Shown: positions 1-6,336, numbered from the stretch's first letter. The stretch is 9,337 bases of DNA from Myxococcales bacterium UBA5297 (GCA_002408385.1 DHSB01000151.1:35725-45061), one strand, 5' to 3'. Notes: generated by a model from the sequence alone, not told the origin. Translations and numbers: made by a program.

Positions 1-244
1 CGTGGCCGTTCTGGTCGGCGCCGCGGCCCGGCTCGCCGTTGGCCGCCTTGTGCAGGGGCTGGAAGCGGTAGTCGAGCAGGGTGGTGTAGTTCTCGTCGGC
101 CTCGACGAGGATGCTGCCGCCGTTGCCCCCGTCGCCGCCGGAGGGGCCGCCGCGCGGAACGAACTTCTCCCGGCGGAAGGCGACCGCGCCGGCGCCGCCG
201 TCTCCGGCCCTGAGGTGGATTTTGACTTCGTCGACGAACTTCAC
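1..244 (-). CDS. obgE: Obg family GTPase, N-terminal part (cut by window edge)
   Basis: Obg (CgtA) is a GTPase that binds the 50S subunit and acts in late ribosome assembly and stress control. Only the first 81 residues are visible, all within the glycine-rich Obg fold. The protein begins [17 protein letters not shown] and continues through the family's [19 protein letters not shown] stretch (about residues 22-40) and the tyrosine-containing [11 protein letters not shown] segment (52-62). The GTPase domain lies outside the window. I chose the GTG at 244-242 because MKFVDE is the usual Obg N-terminus and a GGGAG lies about 9 bases upstream. It is the third gene of the rplU-rpmA-obg cluster, an order common in proteobacteria. 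Identity is close to certain; only the start codon is a choice. Confidence 0.95.
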   Translation of the reverse strand, partial: MKFVDEVKIHLRAGDGGAGAVAFRREKFVPRGGPSGGDGGNGGSILVEADENYTTLLDYRFQPLHKAANGEPGRGADQNGH

Positions 245-289
245 GTCTCTCGCTCCCGCGCGCCCGACGACGGGCGGCCGGACAAAAGG

Positions 290-321
290 AAAGCCGCGCG
301 GCTCTGATGCCACGCGGCTTT
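290..321 (-). terminator. Candidate hairpin terminator or attenuator between rpmA and obg
   Basis: A perfect 9-bp inverted repeat, AAAGCCGCG at 290-298 and CGCGGCTTT at 313-321, encloses a 14-base loop. Read on the minus strand the stem is followed by CCTTTTGTC, a short broken T tract. It sits 27 bp past the rpmA stop and 45 bp before the obg start. It may partially terminate and set a lower obg level relative to the ribosomal proteins. A shorter palindrome (AGCCGCGCGGCT, 292-303) competes for part of the stem. Confidence 0.5.
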
Positions 322-348
322 CGACTCTTCTGGCTGCAGAACAGCCGA

Positions 349-621
349 CTAGGCGGTCGGCTGGGCGGCCTTGGTGTAGACCGACACGCGGGTGCGCTCG
401 CGCCCCTGGCGCTCGTACTTGACGATGCCGTCGATGAGCGAGAACAGCGTGTAGTCGCGGCCCAGGCCAACGTTCTTGCCCGGGTGGATCTTGGTGCCGA
501 CCTGGCGAACGAGGATGCTGCCTGCGGTCACCGTCTGGCCGCCGAACACCTTGACGCCACGGTGCTGACCCGGAGAGTCGCGCCCGTTGCGTGAAGAGCC
601 TTGTCCCTTTTTATGTGCCAT
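349..621 (-). CDS. rpmA: 50S ribosomal protein L27
   Basis: L27 is a small basic protein of the large subunit whose N-terminal tail reaches the peptidyl transferase centre. The 90-aa product starts [19 protein letters not shown], the family's signature N-terminus, and continues with VKVFGGQ (23-29) and the [17 protein letters not shown] core. Length is normal. The start at 621 is supported by AGGAGAG about 8 bases upstream. The sequence has no N-terminal extension of the kind removed by the Prp protease in Firmicutes, since MAHKKG begins directly. It follows rplU by 53 bp and precedes obg by 104 bp on the same strand, as in the usual ribosomal cluster. Confidence 0.98.
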   Translation of the reverse strand: MAHKKGQGSSRNGRDSPGQHRGVKVFGGQTVTAGSILVRQVGTKIHPGKNVGLGRDYTLFSLIDGIVKYERQGRERTRVSVYTKAAQPTA

Positions 622-643
622 GACGAGCTCTCCTCATGCGGTT

Positions 644-659
644 GCGGGCTTCGACCCGC
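644..659 (-). other. Small hairpin between rplU and rpmA
   Basis: GCGGG and CCCGC pair with one more T-G pair inside them, closing a four-base loop (CGAA on the transcribed strand). The hairpin lies in the 53-bp gap between rplU and rpmA, upstream of the rpmA ribosome binding site. No T tract follows, so it is not a terminator. It could be an mRNA processing or stability element, or chance in GC-rich DNA. Confidence 0.25.
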
Positions 660-674
660 CACGCGCTCAAAGCT

Positions 675-983
675 CTAAGCGGTGATGCCGGTGATCTTCA
701 CTTCCGTGTACTGCTGCCGGTGGCCGCGAGCGCGCGTCCAGCCGAAGAAGTTCTTGTGGAAGTGAAGGCTCTTGGTGCCCTTGACCGCGCCGAGGATCTC
801 GGCCTCGACCTTGGCGCCCTCGAGGATCGGCTTGCCGACCTTCGGGCTGTCAGTCCCGCCGATCATGAGGACCTCGTCGAAGGTCACCTTCTCGTTCGCG
901 GTGCCCTTGAGCAGCTCGACGCGGAGGACATCGCCCTCTTGGACCCGGTACTGCTTCCCGCCGGTCTTAATCACTGCGTACAT
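675..983 (-). CDS. rplU: 50S ribosomal protein L21
   Basis: L21 binds 23S rRNA in the large subunit. The 102-aa product begins MYAVIKTGGKQYRVQEGDVL, the canonical family start, and keeps the C-terminal KSLHFHKNFFGWTRARGHRQ block (about residues 71-90) corresponding to the basic loop and the conserved GHRQ, ending EVKITGITA. Length matches the family (about 100 aa). The reading frame stays open upstream to 1136, but the homology starts at the ATG at 983, with AGAGG about 8 bases upstream; upstream codons cover the promoter and leader. It is the first gene of the rplU-rpmA-obg unit. The basic loop reads FFGWTRARGHRQ where many bacterial L21 proteins have KRRKGYRRKQGHRQ-like sequence, a mild variation. 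Confidence 0.97.
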   Translation of the reverse strand: MYAVIKTGGKQYRVQEGDVLRVELLKGTANEKVTFDEVLMIGGTDSPKVGKPILEGAKVEAEILGAVKGTKSLHFHKNFFGWTRARGHRQQYTEVKITGITA

Positions 984-1072
984 CGCCGTAACCTCTTCTG
1001 GTTGCCGCCTGAAGCCAAACCACCCGCCGCGCCCCGGAGATTCCCGAAGACGGACGGCAGACGAAAGCGGGC

Positions 1073-1102
1073 CTTTTAGAGCAAGACGAGCGCGTTTGTC
1101 AA
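1073..1102 (-). promoter_or_regulatory. Sigma70-type promoter for rplU-rpmA-obg
   Basis: On the minus strand a perfect -35 hexamer TTGACA (1102-1097) is followed by an 18-bp spacer and TAAAAG (1078-1073, four of six consensus positions). Transcription would start near 1066, leaving a leader of about 83 nt before the rplU ATG at 983. No gene separates it from rplU. Confidence 0.7.
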
Positions 1103-1103
1103 G

Positions 1104-1120
1104 GATCCATCCTTTGGATC
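1104..1120. promoter_or_regulatory. Inverted repeat next to the rplU -35 box
   Basis: GATCCA (1104-1109) and TGGATC (1115-1120) form a perfect 6-bp inverted repeat with a 5-base spacer. It lies directly upstream of the rplU -35 hexamer, a position fitting an activator or UP-region protein. No binding protein can be named. Confidence 0.3.
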
Positions 1121-1190
1121 GGTCGCCCGGCGCCAATACCTGTGCAGCGGCGGCCTCTCGCTCGGCGGGCGCGGCCCTGCCCGCAGGAGG

Positions 1191-1244
1191 TCGAGCCCGT
1201 CGCAGCTTCGGGCCGCGCCTCGCGAGCCGCCGGGCTCGAAGCTG
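1191..1244. repeat. Two overlapping, mutually exclusive inverted repeats in the divergent spacer
   Basis: One arm pair is TCGAGCCCG (1191-1199) with CGGGCTCGA (1231-1239), a perfect 9-bp match. A second pair is 1203-1214 with 1233-1244, twelve positions beginning CAGCTTCG and ending CGAAGCTG, all complementary except one G-T. The right arms overlap, so only one stem can form at a time. The stretch lies between the rplU promoter and the rightward promoter and holds no convincing gene. Whether it is transcribed is unknown. Confidence 0.4.
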
Positions 1245-1336
1245 GTCTGAACCTCTGTCCAGGGCCCCGCGGGCTCACCCTCTCGGTCGGGTTCGGGCGA
1301 CGGGCGCTTGGGCAGGTGCGAAACGCCGCGTTTGCC

Positions 1337-1403
1337 CTCGTCCCGCCTCGACCGGGCGGACGGCCTTCTTCGAGCTCGAATGCCTTGCGACCGGCGGGAC
1401 GAG
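1337..1403. repeat. 11-bp inverted repeat spanning the rightward promoter
   Basis: CTCGTCCCGCC (1337-1347) is the exact reverse complement of GGCGGGACGAG (1393-1403), separated by 45 bases. The right arm lies inside the -35/-10 spacer of the predicted promoter for the polyprenyl synthase operon. The arms could be paired sites for one regulator that loops or bends the DNA; chance in GC-rich sequence is not excluded. Confidence 0.35.
1369..1380. promoter_or_regulatory. 12-bp palindrome upstream of the rightward promoter
   Basis: TTCGAGCTCGAA is a perfect 12-bp palindrome ending 4 bp before the predicted -35 box at 1385. Position and symmetry fit a dimeric regulator site. Confidence 0.35.
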
Positions 1404-1413
1404 CCCCTAGTGT
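1385..1413 (+). promoter_or_regulatory. Predicted promoter of the polyprenyl synthase / regulator / rtcA operon
   Basis: TTGCGA (1385-1390) and TAGTGT (1408-1413) are separated by 17 bp. They match the sigma70 consensus at 4 and 3 positions of six, modest but with ideal spacing. The start of transcription would fall near 1420, about 34 bp before the GTG at 1454. Confidence 0.5.
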
Positions 1414-1422
1414 CCCCGCGCC

Positions 1423-1440
1423 GTTCAAGCAGTCTTGAAC
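1423..1440. promoter_or_regulatory. Candidate operator, GTTCAAG-N4-CTTGAAC
   Basis: A perfect 7-bp inverted repeat with a 4-base spacer lies immediately after the predicted transcription start and 13 bp before the first codon of the polyprenyl synthase. Symmetry of this size is typical of winged-helix dimers, and the operon encodes a GbsR/MarR-like regulator, so autoregulation is a reasonable inference. As RNA it could instead form a small hairpin close to the start codon. Confidence 0.5.
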
Positions 1441-1453
1441 TCCGAGAACCTCC

Positions 1454-2428
1454 GTGAGCGATACCGGCACCACCGCCTTCGTCACCCTCGTCGAGCGCCG
1501 CATCGCCGCGCTGCTCGCGCCCGACCCGAGCGCATCGGCCGAGCGCAACGCGCTCGCGGCCGCCTCGCGCCACCTGTGCCTGGGCAACGAGGGCAAGCGC
1601 GTGCGCTCCCGACTCGTGCTGCTGCTCGGGCGGGCCGCCGGCGCCGGCGAGCCTGGGCTCGAGGCCGTGGCCACCTCGGCCGAGCTCATCCACGCGGCCA
1701 GCCTGCTGCACGACGACGTCGTCGACGAGGCGAGCCTGCGGCGAGGCAAGGCGAGCGTCAACGCCGGCTGGGGAAATCAGGTCGCGGTGCTCGCGGGCGA
1801 CTGGCTGCTCTCCAGCGCCTTCTCGGTGCTGCGGCCGCACCCGCGCGAGGTGACGAGCGAGGCCATCGAGGTCGTCGCCGAGATGTCGCGCGCCGCCCTC
1901 GCCGAGCTCGAGGCGCGCGGGCGCGCCGACCTAACGCTGGAGCGCTGGCGGGCCATCGCCGAGGGCAAGACCGGGGCGCTGTTCGGCTGGTGCGGGCAGG
2001 CCGCCGCGCGGGTTGCGGGCCAGGACCAACTCGCCGCGCCCTTCGACGCTTTCGGCCGGCGGCTCGGCGTCGCCTTCCAGCTCGCCGACGACCTGAAGGA
2101 CATCTGGTGCGAAGAGGGCAAGGACCGCTTCGCCGACCTGAAGAACCGAAACCCCTCGGTGCCCATCCTGCTCGCAGCCGGGTGTGACGAGCGCTTTGCC
2201 GCCAGGCTGCGAGGCGCCTGGAGCGGCGCGGAGGTCTCGCCGGGCGAGGCCGAAGCGCTCGGCAGGCTGCTGCTGGCGAGCGAGGCGCCGGCGCTGACCG
2301 TCGCGCGGCTCGGCCGCGAGACCGAGGCGGCCGTCGAGCTGCTCGGGCCGATGCGCGAGCAGCCCTGGTGCGCCGAATTGCTCGCGCTCGTTCGCTCGTT
2401 CGGCCAGTCGGCGGGAGGGGTCCGATGA
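1454..2428 (+). CDS. Polyprenyl diphosphate synthase (trans-isoprenyl family)
   Basis: This family condenses isopentenyl diphosphate onto an allylic diphosphate (geranyl to longer chains for carotenoids, quinones or membrane lipids). The 324-aa length is normal. The first aspartate-rich motif is DDVVD (87-91) in LLHDDVVDEASLRRGK, the second is DDLKD (212-216) in FQLADDLKD. GKRVRSR (47-53), GDWLL (115-119) and the GKT (171-173) are also in place, so both Mg-diphosphate sites look intact. After the second motif the usual G-K-x-T-L-P is replaced by KNRNPSVP (230-237), so it is a divergent branch and chain length cannot be predicted. The GTG start gives a normal N-terminus but has only a weak ribosome binding site. 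It opens an operon: its TGA overlaps the next ATG as ATGA. Confidence 0.9.
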   Translation: MSDTGTTAFVTLVERRIAALLAPDPSASAERNALAAASRHLCLGNEGKRVRSRLVLLLGRAAGAGEPGLEAVATSAELIHAASLLHDDVVDEASLRRGKASVNAGWGNQVAVLAGDWLLSSAFSVLRPHPREVTSEAIEVVAEMSRAALAELEARGRADLTLERWRAIAEGKTGALFGWCGQAAARVAGQDQLAAPFDAFGRRLGVAFQLADDLKDIWCEEGKDRFADLKNRNPSVPILLAAGCDERFAARLRGAWSGAEVSPGEAEALGRLLLASEAPALTVARLGRETEAAVELLGPMREQPWCAELLALVRSFGQSAGGVR

Positions 2429-3088
2429 AGCGGCAGGCGGTCGAGAGGCTCGAGGCCGGCGGCGGAGGCGCTTCCCGGCTCAGCGAGTGGGAGCAGCTCG
2501 TCGTCGAAGCGGTCGGTAGCGTCATCGAGTACTGGGGCTTCAAGGCGAACGAGGGGCGGGTCTGGGCGCTGCTCTACCTGCACGGCAGGCCCTTCTGCGC
2601 CGCCGAGATCGGCCGCAGCCTCGGCCTGTCGAGGCGCGGTCTCGATGGTGACCCGCGAGATGGAGGCCTGGGGCGTGCTCCGCCGCCTGCGGGGCGCGGG
2701 CGCCGGGGTCTGGCAGTACGAGGCCGAGACCGACTTCATCGAGATGATTCGGCGGGTGCTCACCGCGCGCGAGGCGCGCTTCGTCGCCCGGGTGAAGGCC
2801 GATCTCGAGCGAGCCGAGAAGGCCGCGAAGCGAGCCGCGCCGCCCGAAGTCGTCGAGAGGATCGCGCGGATGAAGGCGCTCGCCGAGCTGGTCGAGCGCG
2901 CGGTGGAGGCCTTCCTGCGCACGGCGCGCTTCGACGTGTCCGGCGCGCTGGGCATCCTCACCGGGAAGCGGCCGGCGGCAAAGCGGGCTGAGGAGCGCGG
3001 CGCGGCGCGTGGCAAGCGAGCGGCGCGGCGGGCCTGGGGACGCTCAGTCGGGGGCGCCGATGATCGAGATCGATGGAGCGGTCGGTGA
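2425..3088 (+). pseudogene. GbsR/MarR-like winged-helix regulator, frameshifted
   Basis: Translation from the ATG at 2425 (GGGAGGGG just upstream, ATGA overlap with the synthase stop) gives WEQLVVEAVGSVIEYWGF, then EGRVWALLYLHGRPFCAAEIGR and SLGLS, the start of a GbsR-type DNA-binding domain. At 2632-2633 the frame breaks. The family-like sequence resumes one frame over as GAVSM, TREMEAWGVLRRL and VWQYEAETDFIEMIRRVL, ending at the TGA 3086-3088. Only one base (2632) remains where a codon is expected between the S and G codons, which points to loss of two bases. Repaired, it would be about 221 aa, with a basic Lys/Arg/Ala-rich tail of about 40 residues beyond the usual GbsR length. Unrepaired, it reads nonsense to 2991. 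The break hits the recognition-helix region, so the product should not bind DNA normally. It may be a true mutation or a sequencing error. Confidence 0.8.
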
Positions 3089-4076
3089 AGGCGGCGGGCA
3101 GATCATCCGCACCGCGCTGGCGCTCTCGCTGGTGACGGGCAAGCCCTTTCGAGTCGAGAACGTGCGCGCCCGCCGGGCGAAGCCGGGTCTGCGGCGCCAG
3201 CACCTGACCGCCGTCGAGGCCGCCGCGAAGGTCGGGAAGGCGCACGTCGAGGGCGCCGCGCTGGGGTCGATGACGCTGCTCTTCGAGCCCGCGCGGGCCA
3301 TCCCCGGCCGCTACAGCTTCGCCATCGGCACCGCGGGCAGCACCACGCTCGTGCTCCAGACCGTGCTCCCGGCGCTGCTCTGCGCGCCCGGCCGCTCGTT
3401 CCTGGCGCTCGAGGGCGGGACGCACAATCCGCTCGCGCCGCCCTTCGACTTCCTACAGAGGGCCTTCCTGCCGCTCGTCGAGTCGATGGGACCGCGGGTC
3501 GTCGCGACGCTCGAGAGGCCGGGGTTCGTCCCCGCGGGCGGCGGGCGCCTCACCGTCGAGATCGAGCCGGTCTCCAGGCTCGAGCCGCTGGCGCTCCTCG
3601 AGCGCGGCGAGGTTCGGCGCCGACGCGCCGTCGCGCTCGTCTCCGGGCTGCCGGCGAGCATCGGCGAGCGCGAGCTGCGGGTCGTCGAGACCGAGCTCGG
3701 CTGGGCAAAGGACGAGCTGCAGCTCGAGGAGATCGAGAACCCGCGCGGGCCCGGCAACGTGCTGAGCTTGGAGATCGAGAGCGAGCACGTGACCGAGGTC
3801 TTCACCGGTTTCGGCGAGAGGGGCGTCCCCGCCGAGCGGGTCGCGGCGCGGGCGGTGGCGGAGGCCAGGCGCTATCTCGAGGCCGGCGTGCCGGTCGGCG
3901 AGCACCTGGCCGATCAGCTCGTCATCCCGCTGGCGCTCGCCGGCGGCGGGAGGTTCCGGACGCTCAGGCCGTCGAGCCACCTGACGACGCAGCTCGAGAC
4001 GGTGCGCCGCTTCATCGACCTGCCGATAGCCGTGCAGCAGAAGGCCGACGACGTCTTCGAGGTCGCCGCCGGCTGA
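3060..4076 (+). CDS. rtcA: RNA 3'-terminal phosphate cyclase
   Basis: RtcA uses ATP to convert an RNA 3'-phosphate to a 2',3'-cyclic phosphate through a covalent His-AMP intermediate, in RNA repair or processing. The 338-aa product has the length of the E. coli enzyme and aligns from its first residues: MIEIDGAVGEGGGQIIRTAL, then RRAKPGLRRQHLTAVEAA (38-55), GTAGSTTLVLQTVLPALL (90-107) and EHLADQLVIPLALAGGGRF (281-299). The nucleophilic histidine is H307 in RPSSHLTTQ, matching H309 of E. coli. The frame is open upstream to 3009, but homology starts at the ATG 3060, preceded by GGGGG. It overlaps the end of the regulator frame by 29 bp. The usual partners RtcB ligase and sigma54 activator RtcR are not in the window. 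Confidence 0.96.
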   Translation: MIEIDGAVGEGGGQIIRTALALSLVTGKPFRVENVRARRAKPGLRRQHLTAVEAAAKVGKAHVEGAALGSMTLLFEPARAIPGRYSFAIGTAGSTTLVLQTVLPALLCAPGRSFLALEGGTHNPLAPPFDFLQRAFLPLVESMGPRVVATLERPGFVPAGGGRLTVEIEPVSRLEPLALLERGEVRRRRAVALVSGLPASIGERELRVVETELGWAKDELQLEEIENPRGPGNVLSLEIESEHVTEVFTGFGERGVPAERVAARAVAEARRYLEAGVPVGEHLADQLVIPLALAGGGRFRTLRPSSHLTTQLETVRRFIDLPIAVQQKADDVFEVAAG

Positions 4077-4088
4077 CGCTGCGCGCTC

Positions 4089-4104
4089 GGCACACTTCGG
4101 TGCC
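4089..4104 (+). terminator. Weak hairpin 12 bp after rtcA
   Basis: GGCAC (4089-4093) pairs with GTGCC (4100-4104) around the loop ACTTCG. No T tract follows, so intrinsic termination would be poor; it may only protect the 3' end. A second short pairing, GGGC with GCCC, follows within 20 bases. Confidence 0.25.
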
Positions 4105-4113
4105 CTGGGCCTT

Positions 4114-4130
4114 GTTACAGCCCCGTTACA
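4114..4130 (+). repeat. GTTACA direct repeat with 11-bp period
   Basis: GTTACA occurs at 4114-4119 and again at 4125-4130, one helical turn apart. OmpR/PhoB-type response regulators bind direct repeats with this period, but the site lies in a convergent spacer with no promoter facing a gene nearby. Confidence 0.2.
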
Positions 4131-4365
4131 CACGCGAACCCGGTCTCACCGTTCTCGCGATCGGCAGAAAAGGCAGCCGGGCCGGCGCCCGGAGTCGGGC
4201 TCGGCCTCGCGCTGAGCCGGCAAGCTCGCGCGCGGGTGATGAAGGGCGACTTGAGGTACGAGCCGCGCCCCGGTGGTGGCGCGAGCTTGGTCTTGAGCCT
4301 TCCGGCGGCAAGGTAGAGGTCAGGCTCGATGCAGCCGGCGTTCAACTGCCGGTCGCTTGTCGGAA

Positions 4366-4389
4366 GCACCGAGTGCGCGCGCTCGGCGC
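4366..4389 (-). terminator. Candidate hairpin terminator of the TRAP operon
   Basis: GCACCGAG (4366-4373) and CTCGGCGC (4382-4389) form an 8-bp stem in the minus-strand transcript, including one G-U pair, with an 8-base loop. It begins 3 bp after the permease stop codon. The following bases, TTCCGAC, are not a proper T tract, so termination may be weak or Rho-assisted. Confidence 0.4.
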
Positions 4390-4392
4390 CGT

Positions 4393-6336
4393 CTACCCGC
4401 CGCGCACCCAGCCCAGGAAGCCGGTCGTGAGCGCGGGCACGTAGGTCGTCAGCAGCACGCCCAGCGCCATGATGAGCAGGAAGGGCAGGGCGACCCTGTA
4501 GAGCCGCGTGAGCGGCTGGCCGAACCGGGTCGACGACAGCAGCAGGTTCAAGCCGACTGGCGGGAAGAGGAACCCGAGCTCGAGGTTGGCGAGGAAGACG
4601 ATGCCGAGGTGCAGCGGGTCGATGTCGTAGGCGCCGGCCATCGGCACGAGCAGCGGGGCGAGGATGACGATCGCCGAGTAGATCTCGAGCACGCTGCCGA
4701 GCACGAGCAGCACCGCGTTGAGCGCGAGCAGGAAGACGAGCGGCGAGTGGATGTGCTCCTTGGTCCACTCGAGCACCACCGCGGGGATCTCGGCGTCGAC
4801 CAGATAGCTGGTGAGCCCCATCGCCACGCCGAGCAGGATGACGACCGCGCCGACGAGCGTCGCGCCGCGCGCCAGCGTCTCCGGGAGCTGCCTGCGCCAG
4901 TGCAGGTCACGGAAGATGAAGCTCTGGGAGAGGAGCGCGGCGACGACCGCGAGGGCCGCGGCCTCGACCACCGTCGCGAAGCCGGTGAACACCGCCCCGA
5001 CGACGACCGCGGGGATGGCCAGCTCCCACTTCGCCTCCCAGACCGCGGCTCCGGCCTCCCGAAAGCTGAAGGGCTGGCGCGGGGCCTTCTGCTTGATGCC
5101 GACGACCATGCCGGTGATCGCGACGAGCACGACGAGCAGGAGCCCGGGCAAGAACCCGGCGATGAAGAGCTCCTCGACGCTCGCGCCGGCCACCACCGCG
5201 TAGAGGATGACGGGCAGGCTCGGCGGGAAGAGCAGCCCGAGCGACCCCGAGGAGGTGACCAGCCCCAGGCTGAAGCCCTCGGGGTAGCGCTCCTTGAGCA
5301 GCATGGGCATCACCAAGCCGCCGAGGGCGAGGATGGTGACCCCGGAGCCGCCGGTGAAAGTGGTGAAGCCCGCGAGGACGACGACCACCATCAGCGCCAT
5401 GCCGCCGGGGGCCCAGCCGATGAGCGCCTTGGCCGCCCGCAGCAGGCGCTTGGAGGCGCCGCCCTCGGCGAGCACGTACCCGGCGGCGGTCAGCAGCGGA
5501 ATCGCCGGCAGGGTCGAGGAGGCGACCAGGCGGAAAGTCTCGGTCGGCACCGCGGCCACCGAGGTGCCTTCGCCCCAGAACAGCAGCATCCCCAGGCCCG
5601 ACATGCCGATGAAGAGCGGGGCGCCGAGCAGCACGCCGACGAGGATGAGGACGGTGCCGGGCGCCACGAGCTTGTCGGAGAAGTCCTCGGCGAACGCAAG
5701 CAGGAAGACCGCGCCGGCGGCGGCGAAGGCGATGGCCCTGCCGTACCAGCGGTCGGAGGTGCGCCAGGCGAAGCGCACGGCCATCAGGCCGAGCGCAACC
5801 GGCATGACCACCTCGCTCCACCACTCGGGGATGCCGCCTGGCAGCGAGCGCTCCATCGCCGAGTCGGCCTTGACCAGCACCAGCGAGGCGTAGGCGAGCA
5901 TCGAGCAGACGGCCGCCGAGAGCGAGCCGGCGTAGATGCCCGCAATCTTCTTCGGCGTGCCCTTGATGAGCTCGCCGGTGGCGAGCGCGAGGTGCTTGCC
6001 TGCGCCGGTGGCGAGCAGCGCGCCGAGGAAGCCTATCCACAGCGTCAGGTGCTGCGTGTAGAGCACCGCGCCGGGGATGCCGCTCTTGAACAGCCAGCGG
6101 GCGAGCGACTCGGCGACCGGGACGACGGTCATCACCACCAGGATGACGACGACCGACCACTTCTCGAGACCGGAGACGGCCAGGCGCGCAAGCGCCCGCA
6201 AGCCGCGAGGGCCCGTCCCTTCGGCCAGGCTCGGAGCGGCGAGGGAGCTGGTATCGGTCTGCGCTGAAGCGCCAGGCGCGGGCACAGCAGCGCCCTCGCC
6301 CGGCAGGAGCTCATCCCCCGGTGGCTGGTGGGTCAC
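4393..6336 (-). CDS. TRAP transporter permease, fused small (DctQ) and large (DctM) subunits
   Basis: This inner-membrane protein uses ion gradients to import the ligand delivered by the periplasmic binding protein. The 647 residues divide into a hydrophilic N-terminal tail of about 58, a DctQ-like part with four membrane helices (about 62-76, 90-110, 134-156, 174-190), a linker helix (about 202-217), and a DctM part (about 226-645). Diagnostic DctM blocks are FTGGSGVTILALGG (327-340), GLLFPPSLPVILYA (367-380) and NLELGFLFPPVGLNLLL (584-600). QM fusions occur in sialic-acid and T-component TRAP systems. The GTG start at 6336 overlaps the TGA of the binding-protein gene (GTGA), implying coupled translation and supporting this start. 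The tail, rich in Ala, Pro, Gly and Ser, is longer than usual for DctQ, so a later start is possible though no better codon is evident. Confidence 0.93.
   Translation of the reverse strand: MTHQPPGDELLPGEGAAVPAPGASAQTDTSSLAAPSLAEGTGPRGLRALARLAVSGLEKWSVVVILVVMTVVPVAESLARWLFKSGIPGAVLYTQHLTLWIGFLGALLATGAGKHLALATGELIKGTPKKIAGIYAGSLSAAVCSMLAYASLVLVKADSAMERSLPGGIPEWWSEVVMPVALGLMAVRFAWRTSDRWYGRAIAFAAAGAVFLLAFAEDFSDKLVAPGTVLILVGVLLGAPLFIGMSGLGMLLFWGEGTSVAAVPTETFRLVASSTLPAIPLLTAAGYVLAEGGASKRLLRAAKALIGWAPGGMALMVVVVLAGFTTFTGGSGVTILALGGLVMPMLLKERYPEGFSLGLVTSSGSLGLLFPPSLPVILYAVVAGASVEELFIAGFLPGLLLVVLVAITGMVVGIKQKAPRQPFSFREAGAAVWEAKWELAIPAVVVGAVFTGFATVVEAAALAVVAALLSQSFIFRDLHWRRQLPETLARGATLVGAVVILLGVAMGLTSYLVDAEIPAVVLEWTKEHIHSPLVFLLALNAVLLVLGSVLEIYSAIVILAPLLVPMAGAYDIDPLHLGIVFLANLELGFLFPPVGLNLLLSSTRFGQPLTRLYRVALPFLLIMALGVLLTTYVPALTTGFLGWVRGG

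Larger units (their letters stand above)
4077..4365. other. Convergent spacer between rtcA and the TRAP operon, no gene seen
   Basis: The stretch has open frames on both strands but none resembles a known protein, and the translations are arginine/proline/alanine-rich as expected of noncoding GC-rich DNA. It contains a small hairpin after rtcA (4089-4104), a repeated GTTACA (4114-4119 and 4125-4130), and several GC-rich partial repeats. It could hold decayed coding sequence or an untranslated RNA, but nothing supports either. Confidence 0.5.

Noticed and set aside
1280..1300. GGGTTCGGG resembling a tRNA T-arm
   Set aside because: No acceptor stem, anticodon arm or CCA-like end could be fitted around it.
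1076..1840. A 254-aa minus-strand open frame through the divergent spacer
   Set aside because: It overlaps the synthase and the rplU promoter, and its composition is charged and irregular with no recognisable domain.
2629..2645. Programmed ribosomal frameshift in the regulator
   Set aside because: No slippery heptamer or following pseudoknot is apparent at the break; a deletion or sequencing error explains it more simply.
1777..3015. A 412-aa open frame on the minus strand opposite the polyprenyl synthase and regulator
   Set aside because: Serine, arginine and alanine-rich with no family motif, and it lies opposite genes with clear motifs.
4357..6267. A 636-aa open frame on the plus strand covering the permease gene
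   Set aside because: It is antisense to a clear DctQM protein, and its product is a low-complexity mix of His, Asp, Glu, Gln, Arg and Gly. This is expected opposite a membrane protein in GC-rich DNA.
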